Source: Nostoc sp. PCC 7524
GTDB taxonomy: Bacteria; Cyanobacteriota; Cyanobacteriia; Cyanobacteriales; Nostocaceae
Direction of reading: 5' to 3'
NCBI RefSeq assembly: GCF_000316645.1
Contig: NC_019684.1
Span: forward strand, 4,872,001 to 4,936,000
DNA: 64,000 nt
This document shows, one piece after another, positions 17,357 to 26,359 of this stretch (its first letter is position 1; each line of letters begins with the position of its first letter). The notes under the pieces are model-generated. The model had not been told where the DNA came from. It made no database searches and saw nothing but the letters and a program-made list of their open reading frames with translations. Both the position numbers and the translations under genes were made by a program.

Positions 17357-18958
17357 ATGAGTATAGTGAATAAAACAGAAAAAACATTTGCACTAACAAC
17401 ACCCCTGTATTATGTAAACGATGTTCCCCATGTAGGCAGTGCCTACACAACGATGGCAGCAGATACCTTAGCGCGGTTTTATAGACTGTTGGGGCAGCAG
17501 GTACTGCTGATTACAGGTACAGATGAACACGGGCAGAAAATCCAGCGTTCCGCAGAGACTATCGGCAAAGCACCACAAGAGTTTTGCGATCAAATATCTG
17601 CCAGTTTCGCGTCCCTGTGGGATTTGCTGAATATTAAATACGATCGCTTTATTCGCACCACCTCATCACCCCATGAGGCGATCGTCAAAGAATTTTTCCA
17701 GCGAGTCTGGGAATCTGGTGATATCTACCAAGGACAACAGAAAGGCTGGTACTGCGTATCCTGTGAAGAATTTAAGGAAGAAAGAGAACTGTTAGAAGGC
17801 AACCGTTGCCCTATTCATACTAACAAAGAAGTGGAATGGCGAGACGAGCAGAACTACTTCTTCCGTCTCTCTAAATATCAAACTCAATTAGAGGAATTTT
17901 ACCAGGCTCACCCTGACTTCATCCAACCAGAGACTCGTCGTAATGAAGTTCTCAACTTTGTCAGCCAAGGTTTACAAGACTTCTCGATTTCTAGGGTGAA
18001 TGTCGATTGGGGTTTTCCTGTACCCGCAGATCCAAAACATACCCTATATGTCTGGTTCGATGCCTTGCTGGGTTATGTCACAGCATTGTTAGATCCCGAT
18101 GAATCACCCACCCTAGAAAACGCCCTAGCCAAATGGTGGCCGATCAATTTGCATCTGATTGGTAAAGATATTTTGCGTTTTCATGCCGTTTATTGGCCTG
18201 CCATGTTGATGTCAGCTAATTTACCTGTGCCAGAAAAGGTATTTGGGCATGGCTTTTTGACCAAAGATGGTCAGAAAATGGGTAAAAGTCTGGGTAACAC
18301 CCTAGATCCTGTCGCCCTCGTTCAGCGTTATGGTAGTGATGCCGTTCGTTATTACTTTCTTAAGGAAATCGAATTTGGCAAAGATGGCGACTTTAATGAA
18401 ATTAGATTCATTAATGTTCTCAATGCAGATTTGGCCAATGACCTAGGTAATTTGCTCAATCGCACCTTGAACATGGTGAAAAAATACTGTGCTGACAATA
18501 CCCTGTCAGTTGGCAATCAAGATATTCCTGTGGAAAATCATTTAAAAGCGATTGGTTTAAATTTGGGTGAAAAAGTCCAACAAGCTTATGAAGCACTAGC
18601 TTTCAACCAAGCTTGTGAGGCTGTGCTGTCACTGGTGCAAGCTAGCAATAAGTATATTGATGAGCAAGCACCTTGGACATTATACAAACAAGGGCAACAG
18701 CAAGAAGTAGAAGCCGTACTGTACACAGTTTTAGAATCTGTGAGACTAGCAGCTTATCTTCTTTCACCCATAATTCCTCAGCTCAGTAGCGATGTTTATC
18801 AGCAACTGGGCTGGGAAATTGATTTTAACGATCAAATAGCAAGTAAAATTAATGCTCCTTTTTCTACCCATGCACAATGGGGATTACTTTCTAACCAACA
18901 AAAGTTAGGTAAACCACAACCCATTTTCAAACGCATAGAACAGATAAAAAATGATTGA
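17357..18958 (+). CDS. metG: Methionyl-tRNA synthetase
   Basis: 533 aa class I synthetase. The HIGH-type motif lies in PLYYVNDVPHVGSAYTTMAAD near residues 16-36, a connective-peptide segment with WYCVSCEEF and a second Cys (NRCPIH) near 130-155, and the KMSKS loop is present as KMGKS near residue 308 (DGQKMGKSLGNTLDP). It charges tRNA-Met in the cytosol. The C-terminal anticodon-binding helical domain ends at about 510, and the tRNA-binding (EMAP-like) extension of some MetRS is absent, as in short bacterial forms. An ATP-grasp-like or other partner is not seen nearby; a NYN gene follows after 164 bp. Confidence 0.96.
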   Translation: MSIVNKTEKTFALTTPLYYVNDVPHVGSAYTTMAADTLARFYRLLGQQVLLITGTDEHGQKIQRSAETIGKAPQEFCDQISASFASLWDLLNIKYDRFIRTTSSPHEAIVKEFFQRVWESGDIYQGQQKGWYCVSCEEFKEERELLEGNRCPIHTNKEVEWRDEQNYFFRLSKYQTQLEEFYQAHPDFIQPETRRNEVLNFVSQGLQDFSISRVNVDWGFPVPADPKHTLYVWFDALLGYVTALLDPDESPTLENALAKWWPINLHLIGKDILRFHAVYWPAMLMSANLPVPEKVFGHGFLTKDGQKMGKSLGNTLDPVALVQRYGSDAVRYYFLKEIEFGKDGDFNEIRFINVLNADLANDLGNLLNRTLNMVKKYCADNTLSVGNQDIPVENHLKAIGLNLGEKVQQAYEALAFNQACEAVLSLVQASNKYIDEQAPWTLYKQGQQQEVEAVLYTVLESVRLAAYLLSPIIPQLSSDVYQQLGWEIDFNDQIASKINAPFSTHAQWGLLSNQQKLGKPQPIFKRIEQIKND

Positions 18959-19022
18959 TCCCTAGAATTTTTGCTTGATTTTAATCTAGTTCAATCTCTT
19001 ATCATTTTCTCAAAAAAATAAC

Positions 19023-19046
19023 GGGGCTGAACTAGAAATTAGCCCC
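19023..19046 (+). terminator. Hairpin after metG
   Basis: GGGGCT/AGCCCC, a 6-bp stem with a 12-nt loop, 65 bp after the metG stop and followed by AGCAAATTATC. There is no clean T-run, so it is only a plausible terminator. Confidence 0.4.
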
Positions 19047-19122
19047 AGCAAATTATCATAAGCTAATCTAGCATTTTCTACTTGAAAATTTGTATCAAAA
19101 ATATCAAAGATAAAAATGAGGC

Positions 19123-19755
19123 ATGACAACAATGTTGAATAACTTAGAAAATGATTCCATATTTACGCCGGAACAGGTCTTAGAAAATCGCGGTCGGGTA
19201 GCTATATTTATTGATGGCTCCAATCTATTTTACGCTGCTTTGCAATTAGGAATTGAAATCGATTACACGAAATTACTATGTCGCTTAACAGGTGGCTCTC
19301 GATTGTTGCGGGCTTTTTTCTACACGGGTGTAGACCGCACTAACGAGAAGCAGCAGGGGTTTTTGTTATGGATGCGACGTAACGGTTATCGAGTAATTGC
19401 CAAAGATTTAGTGCAGCTACCAGATGGCTCAAAAAAAGCCAACTTAGATGTAGAAATAGCCGTAGATATGATGGCTTTGGTAGATTCCTATGATACAGCC
19501 GTGTTAGTTAGCGGTGATGGGGATCTGGCCTATGCAGTCAATTCTGTCAGTTATCGTGGTGTGCGGGTAGAGGTAGTCAGTTTGCGTTCTATGACAAGTG
19601 ATAGCTTAATTAATGTCAGCGATCGCTATATTGATTTAGAAGCGATCAAAGAAGACATTCAAAAAACCCCACGTCAAAGCTATCCCTATCGACCTTTATC
19701 GGGTATGGGATTTTTAGATGACCCTAGTGATGGACAACTAGAAATTCAAGATTAA
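19123..19755 (+). CDS. NYN-domain (LabA/DUF88-like) protein
   Basis: 210 aa. The NYN fold is related to PIN nucleases. The acidic-site motifs are FIDGSNL at 29-35, NLDVEIAVDMM around 108-117 and SGDGDL at 130-135, with aspartates in the positions that bind metal in PIN/NYN RNases. The best-known cyanobacterial relative is LabA of Synechococcus elongatus, linked to circadian output; that function should not be assumed here. It probably acts as a cytosolic RNase or RNA-binding regulator. Its stop codon TAA (19753-19755) overlaps the ATG of lptC by one base, so the two are translationally coupled. Confidence 0.87.
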   Translation: MTTMLNNLENDSIFTPEQVLENRGRVAIFIDGSNLFYAALQLGIEIDYTKLLCRLTGGSRLLRAFFYTGVDRTNEKQQGFLLWMRRNGYRVIAKDLVQLPDGSKKANLDVEIAVDMMALVDSYDTAVLVSGDGDLAYAVNSVSYRGVRVEVVSLRSMTSDSLINVSDRYIDLEAIKEDIQKTPRQSYPYRPLSGMGFLDDPSDGQLEIQD

Positions 19756-21017
19756 TGCACAAACATCAAGGTAGACAAGGAAAACAAGTAAGTTTTCATC
19801 GGGGGGAGCTAGAAACAGTTTCCCCCATTTCTGTAAGTTTTGACATCCGGTCTTACTTAAAATTACCAAGTTTTTTACATTTACCAATCAATTGGTATCA
19901 CCTGCCTTTAATTATTTTCTTAATTATTGGTTTAGTGGCTTGTGGAGGTAGATTACCTAAAAATACCCAACAAAATAATGCTGATTCATCTCCTCAAGAT
20001 AGTAATTTAACTTTCTTTGATGTCACTTTGGAACAAGCAGATGAAGTAGGACGGCCAGTTTGGAGAGTCAGAGCTAAACAAGCACAGTACACCAAAGAAA
20101 AACAAATTGGTGAAGCTCAAAATCCCTATGGGGAACTCTATCAAGATGGCAAAGTAGTTTACCAAGTCACAGCCGAAAAAGCAGACATCGAACAGGATGG
20201 CAAACAACTATTTCTCAAAGGAAAAATATTGGCTACAGACCCTGTAAACGGTATTATTTTGCGAGGTAATGAATTAGAGTGGCGACCCCAAGAAGATTTA
20301 TTAATTGTCCGCAACCAAATTAATGGTACTCATAAACAACTCAATGCAGTAGCACAGGAAGCCAAAGTCAAAACCCGTGAACAGCGTATGGAATTTTCTG
20401 GTGGGGTAGTGGCAAATTCTGCTGATCCCCAAATGCAAATACGGACTGAAAAGTTAATTTGGCAGATTAAAGAGGAAAAACTAATTAGCGATCGCCCTTT
20501 ACAAATTGACCGTTACAAGAACAATCAAATTAGCGATCGCGGTCGGGGTGACTCCGCCGAAGTAAACTTAAAAACTAAGATTGCCACCATTCAAAAAAAT
20601 GCTCAATTAGAGTTATTAGATCCGCCAGTACAAATTGCTAGTAACTCCATGACTTGGAATATGAAGGGGGAAACAGTCACCACAAATTCCCCAGTCCGTA
20701 TATTTCACAAGGCAGAAAACTTAACTGTAACTGCCAACCAAGGTAAAATGAATATCACCCAAAAAATAGTTTATTTAACAGGTAAAGTTAATGCTGTTGG
20801 GCAGCGTCGTCAGAGCCTCAATGCTCAAAAAATGACTTGGTATCTAGACAAGAAATTATTAGAAGCCGAGGGAAACGTGGCTTATCGACAAGTTGATCCA
20901 CCCTTAAATTTTCAAGGTCAAACAGCTGTAGGTAATCTGCAAACAGAAAATATTGTAGTTAGGGGTGGTTCTGGAAACAGAGTAGTGACAGAGATTATTC
21001 CAGAGGTGAGGAATTAG
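19755..21017 (+). CDS. lptC: LPS-export protein LptC (long cyanobacterial form)
   Basis: 420 aa. A hydrophobic segment at about 49-62 (YHLPLIIFLIIGLVAC) anchors a large periplasmic beta-rich part with repeated OstA/LptC-type strands: YGELYQDGKVVYQVTAEKAD, LFLKGKILATDP, ATIQKNAQLELLDPPVQIAS and KIVYLTGKVNA. It would pass lipopolysaccharide from the LptBFG complex towards LptA. LVACGG looks like a lipobox, but 50 residues precede it, longer than a normal lipoprotein signal; either the true start is further in or it is an ordinary membrane anchor. The length is twice E. coli LptC, as is usual for cyanobacteria. The ATG overlaps the NYN gene stop. Confidence 0.85.
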   Translation: MHKHQGRQGKQVSFHRGELETVSPISVSFDIRSYLKLPSFLHLPINWYHLPLIIFLIIGLVACGGRLPKNTQQNNADSSPQDSNLTFFDVTLEQADEVGRPVWRVRAKQAQYTKEKQIGEAQNPYGELYQDGKVVYQVTAEKADIEQDGKQLFLKGKILATDPVNGIILRGNELEWRPQEDLLIVRNQINGTHKQLNAVAQEAKVKTREQRMEFSGGVVANSADPQMQIRTEKLIWQIKEEKLISDRPLQIDRYKNNQISDRGRGDSAEVNLKTKIATIQKNAQLELLDPPVQIASNSMTWNMKGETVTTNSPVRIFHKAENLTVTANQGKMNITQKIVYLTGKVNAVGQRRQSLNAQKMTWYLDKKLLEAEGNVAYRQVDPPLNFQGQTAVGNLQTENIVVRGGSGNRVVTEIIPEVRN

Positions 21018-21039
21018 GGATTGGGGACTGGGCTAGATA

Positions 21040-21178
21040 AATACAGCACTTTTGAAGTAAGTGAGGTACACCATGAGTATTAAGTAATGAGTAATGAGTA
21101 ATGAGTAAAAAATTTACTTATTACTCATTACTTTTCAATTATTTGCTGTACCTCAATAAACATCGAATCTGCTGTATT
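21040..21178. repeat. Hairpin element with AATACAGCA arms
   Basis: The outer arms AATACAGCA (21040-21048) and TGCTGTATT (21170-21178) are perfect complements. Inner arms GAGGTACA (21063-21070) and TGTACCTC (21147-21154) also pair. The centre holds GTAATGA-type heptamers (about 21073-21098) and their inverted partner (TTACTTATTACTCATTACTT at 21114-21133). It lies between two convergent genes. A related left arm (ATACAGCGTT... GTGAGGTACA) occurs at 50998-51025. Confidence 0.75.
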
Positions 21179-21244
21179 AGTATTCTCCCTGCTCCTCTGC
21201 TCCTCTGCCCCTCTGCTCCCCTGCCACTTCTTACCCTTTCGAGT

Positions 21245-22564
21245 CTAAATTTTAAACACAATTTCTTGCCGACTGATATTACCTAGATCCGGTAATGATT
21301 TAGTTGTATGAGGGGTGAGAGAAGTTGGTGCTTTGGGTGCTACTTGTAATTGCTGTACTAGACGTTGTAAAAGCTTGTCTTGTTCAGTGCGGAAAGCTGA
21401 AATTTGTGGGCCACGGTTGATGATCGCAAACCAAACTAAACCGCGATCGCGTGTGGGTACGACACCAGCTAAAGCACTGACATCTCGCAATGTACCGGTT
21501 TTCATCACCGTTGCAGATGGTAAATCTCTATATTGCATTGTGCCTCGGTGATCAAAGCCAGAGGTGGGGAACAAATCAGCCAAATTGAGTTGATTGGCAG
21601 CTGCTTCTTGTTGCAGCGCCATTAACATCGCACAAGCAGCCCTAGGAGAAATACGGTTTGCTTGTCCCAATCCTGAACCATTAATTAACTGAATTTCTGC
21701 TTGGGGTACATTAGCCATTTGGGCGGCTTTTAACTGCACTACGGTATGGCCGCCTACGGATTCTGCTAGCATCTGTGCTATCTCGTTATTACTGTAAACG
21801 TTCATCTCCTTGACTAACTGCTGCAAAGGTAGAGAACGATGGCGAATCAGCAAGGTTTGTTGGGGGTTGGGTTGGGCTGTGAATTTGACTTGCCCGGCGA
21901 TCGCTACCTGGGGTTTAGGTGTACCCTTGGCCATAATGGAGTGGATGTAAATTGCCGGACGAGTCCAAATTTTGGAATTTAGGGCTTGTTTGACCATCTG
22001 CCCAGCTAATAGGGGATGGCGTTGGAAATTCATGGCGAAATTGCCAGTAATCACCAAATTTCCTTTTACTTCTTTGATCCCCATTTTGTTGAGAGTATTA
22101 CCCAAGGCGATCGCTTCTTCCCAGACAAACATGGGATCGCCACCGCCAGTAATCACTAAATCACCCTGCAAAACCCCATTAACTATTGGCCCTGTAGCAC
22201 TAATCATCGTGTCAAATTGGTGATTTGGCCCCAAGGTTTTTAAAGCCACCAGGGAAGTCGCTATCTTGGTTAAAGAAGCAGCAGGTAGAGGTGTCGTACC
22301 TTGATGATCAGCCATCAACACAGGCCCCGACTGCATCCAAATTCCCTGACTCTCTGTGAGATTATCGGCGATTAGCTTTGATTTCAATAGCCCTTGGAGA
22401 TATTCCTTGACTGTATTCGCTCCTGCTGGATTGGGATCAGGTGCAATAACCAAGCCAGGACTACTTTGCCAAGTTAAAGCTTCTAAAGCATCTGATGGCT
22501 TGATTTGTACCCCAGCCATCTCCAGCCAGAGAGAAACCAAACCTGAACCCAACAATTCCAGCAT
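21245..22564 (-). CDS. dacB: D-alanyl-D-alanine carboxypeptidase, PBP4 (DacB) family
   Basis: 439 aa. The three active-site motifs of a class C penicillin-binding protein are present: SLTK at 97-100 (catalytic S97), SNN at 258-260 and KTGT at 355-358. The spacing of about 160 residues between the first two motifs is the PBP4 signature insertion domain. It trims or hydrolyses peptidoglycan cross-links in the periplasm. No classical signal peptide is visible (MLELLGSGLVSLWLEMAG is only weakly hydrophobic), so export is either by that segment or by a start I have misplaced. The C-terminal 40 residues (VAPKAPTSLTPHTTKS...) are low-complexity. Confidence 0.9.
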   Translation of the reverse strand: MLELLGSGLVSLWLEMAGVQIKPSDALEALTWQSSPGLVIAPDPNPAGANTVKEYLQGLLKSKLIADNLTESQGIWMQSGPVLMADHQGTTPLPAASLTKIATSLVALKTLGPNHQFDTMISATGPIVNGVLQGDLVITGGGDPMFVWEEAIALGNTLNKMGIKEVKGNLVITGNFAMNFQRHPLLAGQMVKQALNSKIWTRPAIYIHSIMAKGTPKPQVAIAGQVKFTAQPNPQQTLLIRHRSLPLQQLVKEMNVYSNNEIAQMLAESVGGHTVVQLKAAQMANVPQAEIQLINGSGLGQANRISPRAACAMLMALQQEAAANQLNLADLFPTSGFDHRGTMQYRDLPSATVMKTGTLRDVSALAGVVPTRDRGLVWFAIINRGPQISAFRTEQDKLLQRLVQQLQVAPKAPTSLTPHTTKSLPDLGNISRQEIVFKI

Positions 22565-23000
22565 GATGAAATCCCCTCTTTAGGATGTAACAGAACAATA
22601 TGATGTTGTTTCCTGTGCTAATATACTGGCTTTTTGGTAAATATCAGCATTTAGCCATAATAACTGGTGTTTTTTTCATCTGTGAGTCAATTAAATTACA
22701 TTTTTTTAGTTAAATCTGTGACAATTCATCCAGTTCTAGTGATTGCAACTCAGACAGAAGTTAAATATTTAATTGGTGTAGTTCAAAAGCTTGATACTAT
22801 CCACGAATTGATCAAGGTAGAAAAATAATGACCTCGACCAATATATAGAGTTATATGGTCAGAAATTACCACTTTTGTCAATATCTATGCAACAGCTTAG
22901 GTCAAGCGATCGCAGACATATTTCACTAAGTTATCGAGATTTCCCAAATTTTTCAACAGGAATTGCCTTCTGCCTTTCTTGTTGACTCAATGCTACATAT
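22565..23000. other. Spacer upstream of dacB
   Basis: 436 bp without a supportable gene. One HIP1 octamer lies near 22906, a TTCTGCCTTTCTTG repeat fragment lies at 22967-22980, and AT-rich sequence follows. The dacB promoter should lie at its left end; I see no clear -10/-35 pair. Confidence 0.5.
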
Positions 23001-24071
23001 CTATTTTTTTTCAGGATGTAATTGTTCTTGAGGTGGATGAATACCCATATTGTTGATTGTGGCAATCATCTGATACAAACGTCCTAAATCCCGTTGATTG
23101 AAGTACAAAACTAGACGCGGTAAATCAACGCTTTCGTCTTGACTTTCTTGAGGTAAGGCTTGACTTTTTTCAATCTGGCCCTTAACGAGAATATCGCTAA
23201 ATTCCCCATTCAGTTGCTCTACTTCTTTTTCTGATAACTCTTGCATTAAGCGAATTACCAACTGATCGCCTACATAGCGACTAGAATGATAAACCCGATA
23301 AAAACGGGTAATGACATTACAAGCTACTTCCAGACTATCTGTGACCGTATAAAGGCTGGGATCTTCAGGACTTACTAAACCTGTTTTTACCAAATGCTCA
23401 TCAATATATTGACTCCAAGATTGCCAATAGTCACCACCTGGATGGTCGATTAAAACCACGGGTACAGGGCCAAATTTACCTGTTTGGCTTAATGTCATGC
23501 ACTCAAAAGCCTCATCTTGAGTGCCAAACCCACCAGGGAATAAAGCGACAGCATCGCTTTCTTTCAGGAGAAATAGCTTACGAGTAAAGAAATACTTAAA
23601 GTGAATCAGCTTAGGATCACCCTCAATAATTGGGTTTGCTTGCTGTTCAAAGGGTAATTGAATGTTTAAGCCAAAAGAATTTTCTCGGCCAGCGCCTTCA
23701 TGTCCAGCTTGCATAATCCCGCCACCGCCACCTGTCATCACCATAAATCCCAACTTAGTAACAGCGCGGCCAAATTTTAGCGCCATCTGGTACTCTGGGG
23801 TTTCTGGCAATAGACGAGCCGAACCAAAGATAGTGACTTTACGAACGTGTCGGTAGTCATAGAATAACTGGAAACCTCGCTCCATATCTGCCAAAGCCGC
23901 AGACAGTATCTTCCAGTCAAGACGATCAATATCACTATCAGCTAGACGGACGATAGTTGCTAAAGCCTGCTGAATGAGTTGCTGATGTTTTAATGTCGGT
24001 AAGCGTTCAAGTAATCCAGCGATATCCGCTTGGAGAGACTCGAAAGTGTCAAACGACGCAGATGAGGTCAT
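23001..24071 (-). CDS. LOG-family (lysine-decarboxylase-like) Rossmann protein
   Basis: 356 aa from the ATG at 24069-24071. An in-frame GTG at 24086 adds five residues and is less likely. The LOG/TIGR00730 motifs are VTIFGSARL, MTGGGGGIMQAGHEGAGREN (nucleotide-phosphate loop) and the catalytic PGGFGTQDEAFE, which is the PGGxGTxxE motif. LOG enzymes release free cytokinin bases from nucleoside 5'-monophosphates in plants and some bacteria; the broader family hydrolyses AMP-like ribosides. The ~100-residue N-terminal helical extension and the C-terminal 90 residues are cyanobacterial additions, so the exact substrate is open. It is upstream of nothing obvious; trxA precedes it on the same strand with a terminator between. 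Confidence 0.85.
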   Translation of the reverse strand: MTSSASFDTFESLQADIAGLLERLPTLKHQQLIQQALATIVRLADSDIDRLDWKILSAALADMERGFQLFYDYRHVRKVTIFGSARLLPETPEYQMALKFGRAVTKLGFMVMTGGGGGIMQAGHEGAGRENSFGLNIQLPFEQQANPIIEGDPKLIHFKYFFTRKLFLLKESDAVALFPGGFGTQDEAFECMTLSQTGKFGPVPVVLIDHPGGDYWQSWSQYIDEHLVKTGLVSPEDPSLYTVTDSLEVACNVITRFYRVYHSSRYVGDQLVIRLMQELSEKEVEQLNGEFSDILVKGQIEKSQALPQESQDESVDLPRLVLYFNQRDLGRLYQMIATINNMGIHPPQEQLHPEKK

Positions 24072-24173
24072 GAGAACTGCCAGCACAATGGCATTACATT
24101 TTACCTAATTTTGGTGAGCATTTGATTGGGCAAGGATAATTTCAACTTATTTTTCACTATTGAAAGTTTTATT

Positions 24174-24195
24174 GAGGCGCTCAGTTGAGCGCCTC
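24174..24195 (-). terminator. Terminator hairpin of trxA
   Basis: A 10-bp perfect GC-rich stem, GAGGCGCTCA/TGAGCGCCTC, with a 2-nt loop, 76 bp downstream of the trxA stop in the minus direction. The bases after it on the minus strand read AATAAAACTTTC rather than a clean T-run. Confidence 0.7.
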
Positions 24196-24271
24196 ACAAA
24201 CTTATTGACAAATACTGACCTAAATTGAATGAAAATAGAATACTCAACAGGGATTTACTACTGATTGAGGT

Positions 24272-24595
24272 TTAAAGATACTTTTCCAGAGTGTTGGCTA
24301 ATGTAGTTTTAGGTACTGCACCGACTACCATATCAACCTTCTGCCCACCTTTAAAAATCATCAGAGTGGGAATGCTGCGGATACCGTACTGACTAGCCAC
24401 TTGAGGATTTTCATCCGTGTTGACCTTCACAACTTTTAGTTGACCTTCGTACTGAGATGCGATTTCATCTACGACAGGGGCTACCATTCGGCAAGGGCCA
24501 CACCAGGGAGCCCAAAAATCAACTAAAACAGGTACATCGCTGTCTAGTACCTCTTGCTTAAAAGTAGAATCTGTAACTTGTGCGGCTGCTGACAT
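24272..24595 (-). CDS. trxA: Thioredoxin
   Basis: 107 aa, the standard thioredoxin length. The active site WCGPC is at 31-35 within [16 protein letters not shown]; the buried Asp, the cis-Pro segment ([14 protein letters not shown]) and GAVPKTTL are all present, as in m-type (TrxA) thioredoxins. It is the general dithiol reductant that passes electrons from ferredoxin- or NADPH-thioredoxin reductase to Calvin-cycle enzymes, peroxiredoxins and others. The gene sits downstream of guaB3 on the same strand, separated by the Yfr1 RNA gene, which is the classic cyanobacterial order. Confidence 0.97.
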   Translation of the reverse strand: MSAAAQVTDSTFKQEVLDSDVPVLVDFWAPWCGPCRMVAPVVDEIASQYEGQLKVVKVNTDENPQVASQYGIRSIPTLMIFKGGQKVDMVVGAVPKTTLANTLEKYL

Positions 24596-24727
24596 GCCTA
24601 AAAACCTTTGCCAATTATATTTCTGACTTTCGTGAAAATTCTACCATAGCAAAAACAGCAGCCGAAAATCGAAGGATGTACATTTGCAAAGAAGCTAAAG
24701 AATTTCTGCAAAAAAATATAGACATAA

Positions 24728-24796
24728 GGAACCGCCCGAACAGTAGTCCGGGCGGAGTGTGGTGTGAGGAGTGAACGGAAACATGCGTCTCCGCTA
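24728..24796 (-). ncRNA. yfr1: Yfr1 small RNA
   Basis: On the minus strand the sequence has the three-part layout of Yfr1. A 5' stem-loop region (GCGGAGACGCATGTTTCCG) leads into the unpaired ultraconserved motif ACTCCTCACACC (24761-24772), followed by a 3' terminator hairpin CCGCCCG/CGGGCGG (stem arms 24749-24755 and 24732-24738). A TACAAT -10 box at 24802-24807 fits a transcription start near 24795. Yfr1 is about 55-70 nt, abundant, and in other cyanobacteria represses porin-type mRNAs by pairing through the CUCCUCACACC stretch. Its place between guaB and trxA is the conserved genomic address. Both motif and context agree, so I am confident although I ran no covariance search. Confidence 0.92.
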
Positions 24797-24801
24797 TCTC
24801 T

Positions 24802-24807
24802 ATTGTA
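24802..24807 (-). promoter_or_regulatory. -10 box of Yfr1
   Basis: Minus-strand TACAAT, seven to eight bases upstream of the predicted Yfr1 5' end. No good -35 hexamer was found. Confidence 0.6.
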
Positions 24808-25059
24808 GGCGACAGATGTGATTTTTCCAGTCGATGTTTAGGAGTCTGGAAAAATTTTCTGATAGATTTGGAGATTTTATCTATTAAGGATTAGGTATTT
24901 ATTGGGTGTAGTTATTTTCCTATTCCCTATTCTCTACTTCACTGGTTAAGGGTGTAGGGGTATAAGGGTATAGGGGATGATTTGACCCTCATCACTCTTT
25001 ACTTTTATCAAAATCTTAGCTTTTTTTCAGCTATTCCCATTCCCTAATTCCCCATTCCC

Positions 25060-26223
25060 TTATTTACCCATACCTAATTGTTGGGCTTTTTGGTAGACTT
25101 TGCCTTCAGTTAACAAAGAAGGAGCAATTACGACTTCAACTTGCTGCATTTCTTGAAGATTTTTGGCTCCTAAAGTCCCCATGCTAGTCTTTAAAGCTCC
25201 TAACAGGTTATGAGTACCATCATCAAGACCGGCGGGGCCAATGAGAATTTGCTCTAAACTACCAGTTGTACCCACTTTAATACGTGTCCCACGAGGCAAT
25301 ACAGGGCTAGGAGTGGCCATACCCCAGTGATAGCCCCTTCCTGGTGCTTCTGCGGCTCTAGCAAAGGGAGAACCAATCATCACAGCATCAGCACCACAGG
25401 CAATACATTTACAAATGTCACCACCAGTGATTAAACCGCCATCGGCAATGATGGGGACGTAATTACCAGTTTCCTGGAAGTATTCATCGCGGGCGGCGGC
25501 GCAGTCAGCAACAGCTGTTGCTTGGGGTATACCTACACCCAGCACACCGCGAGAGGTACAAGCTGCACCAGGGCCAATCCCTACCAAGATCGCCGCCGCT
25601 CCAGCTTTAATTAAATCTAAAGTCACCTCATAAGTTACGCAGTTGCCCAAAATCACGGGAATGGGCATAGAACGGCAAAATTCTGCTAAATCGAGAGGTG
25701 TGATTGACTCTGGCGATAGGTGAGCAGTAGAAACTACTGTAGCTTGGATAAAAAATAAATCTGCCCCAGCTTTTGCTACTACTTCACCGTATTTGCTAGC
25801 ACCTGCTGGTGTCGCACTAACTGCGGCAATACCACCTTGTTGTTTAATTTCCTGAATACGTTTTTCAATTAATTCTGGTTTGATTGGTTCAGCATACAGT
25901 TCTTGCATGAGGGAAACAAATTCATCTTTCCCCACCGACGCAATCCGATCCAAAATGGGATTTGGATCAGGATAGCGAGTCTGGATGCCTTCTAAGTTGA
26001 GAACGCCTAATGCCCCTAGCTGCGACAAACGTACAGCCATGCCCACATCAACAACACCATCCATTGCACTGGCAATAATGGGTATTTCTCGCTCAATATT
26101 GCCAATTTTCCACCGAGTATCGGCTAAACTCGGATCGAGTGTTCTGTTACCGGGGACTAGAGCAATTTCATCAATGCCATATGCCCTACGAGCTGTCTTC
26201 CCCCGCCCAAGTTGAATTTCCAC
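25060..26223 (-). CDS. guaB3: GuaB3-family IMP-dehydrogenase-related protein
   Basis: 387 aa from a GTG at 26221-26223 (VEIQLGRGKTARRAYGIDE). The open frame runs on to 26436, but that part overlaps the divergent mutS2 and is not family-like; an ATG at 26277 is the other candidate. Cyanobacterial GuaB3 proteins have just this length and lack the two CBS domains of true GuaB. Visible are ALVPG near the start, IIASAMDGVVD, the catalytic-loop GIGPGAACTSRGVLGVGIPQ with its cysteine, and GADAVMIGSPFARAAEAPGRGYHWGM. Relatives catalyse IMP to XMP or GMP to IMP conversions in purine metabolism; which applies here is not decided by the sequence. It is followed by Yfr1 and trxA. Confidence 0.88.
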   Translation of the reverse strand: MEIQLGRGKTARRAYGIDEIALVPGNRTLDPSLADTRWKIGNIEREIPIIASAMDGVVDVGMAVRLSQLGALGVLNLEGIQTRYPDPNPILDRIASVGKDEFVSLMQELYAEPIKPELIEKRIQEIKQQGGIAAVSATPAGASKYGEVVAKAGADLFFIQATVVSTAHLSPESITPLDLAEFCRSMPIPVILGNCVTYEVTLDLIKAGAAAILVGIGPGAACTSRGVLGVGIPQATAVADCAAARDEYFQETGNYVPIIADGGLITGGDICKCIACGADAVMIGSPFARAAEAPGRGYHWGMATPSPVLPRGTRIKVGTTGSLEQILIGPAGLDDGTHNLLGALKTSMGTLGAKNLQEMQQVEVVIAPSLLTEGKVYQKAQQLGMGK

Positions 26224-26359
26224 GCTGTTAACTTTTTTCAATTCTGTTCTAGCTAGGGTATCAAATTGTGAGATCATTTGCAGCGATTTTTCTGCTTTAA
26301 GGTTAAGCCTTCTAAGAGCTAAAATTGTTAAGATACTTGTCAGATTTGACTTTGCAGCC

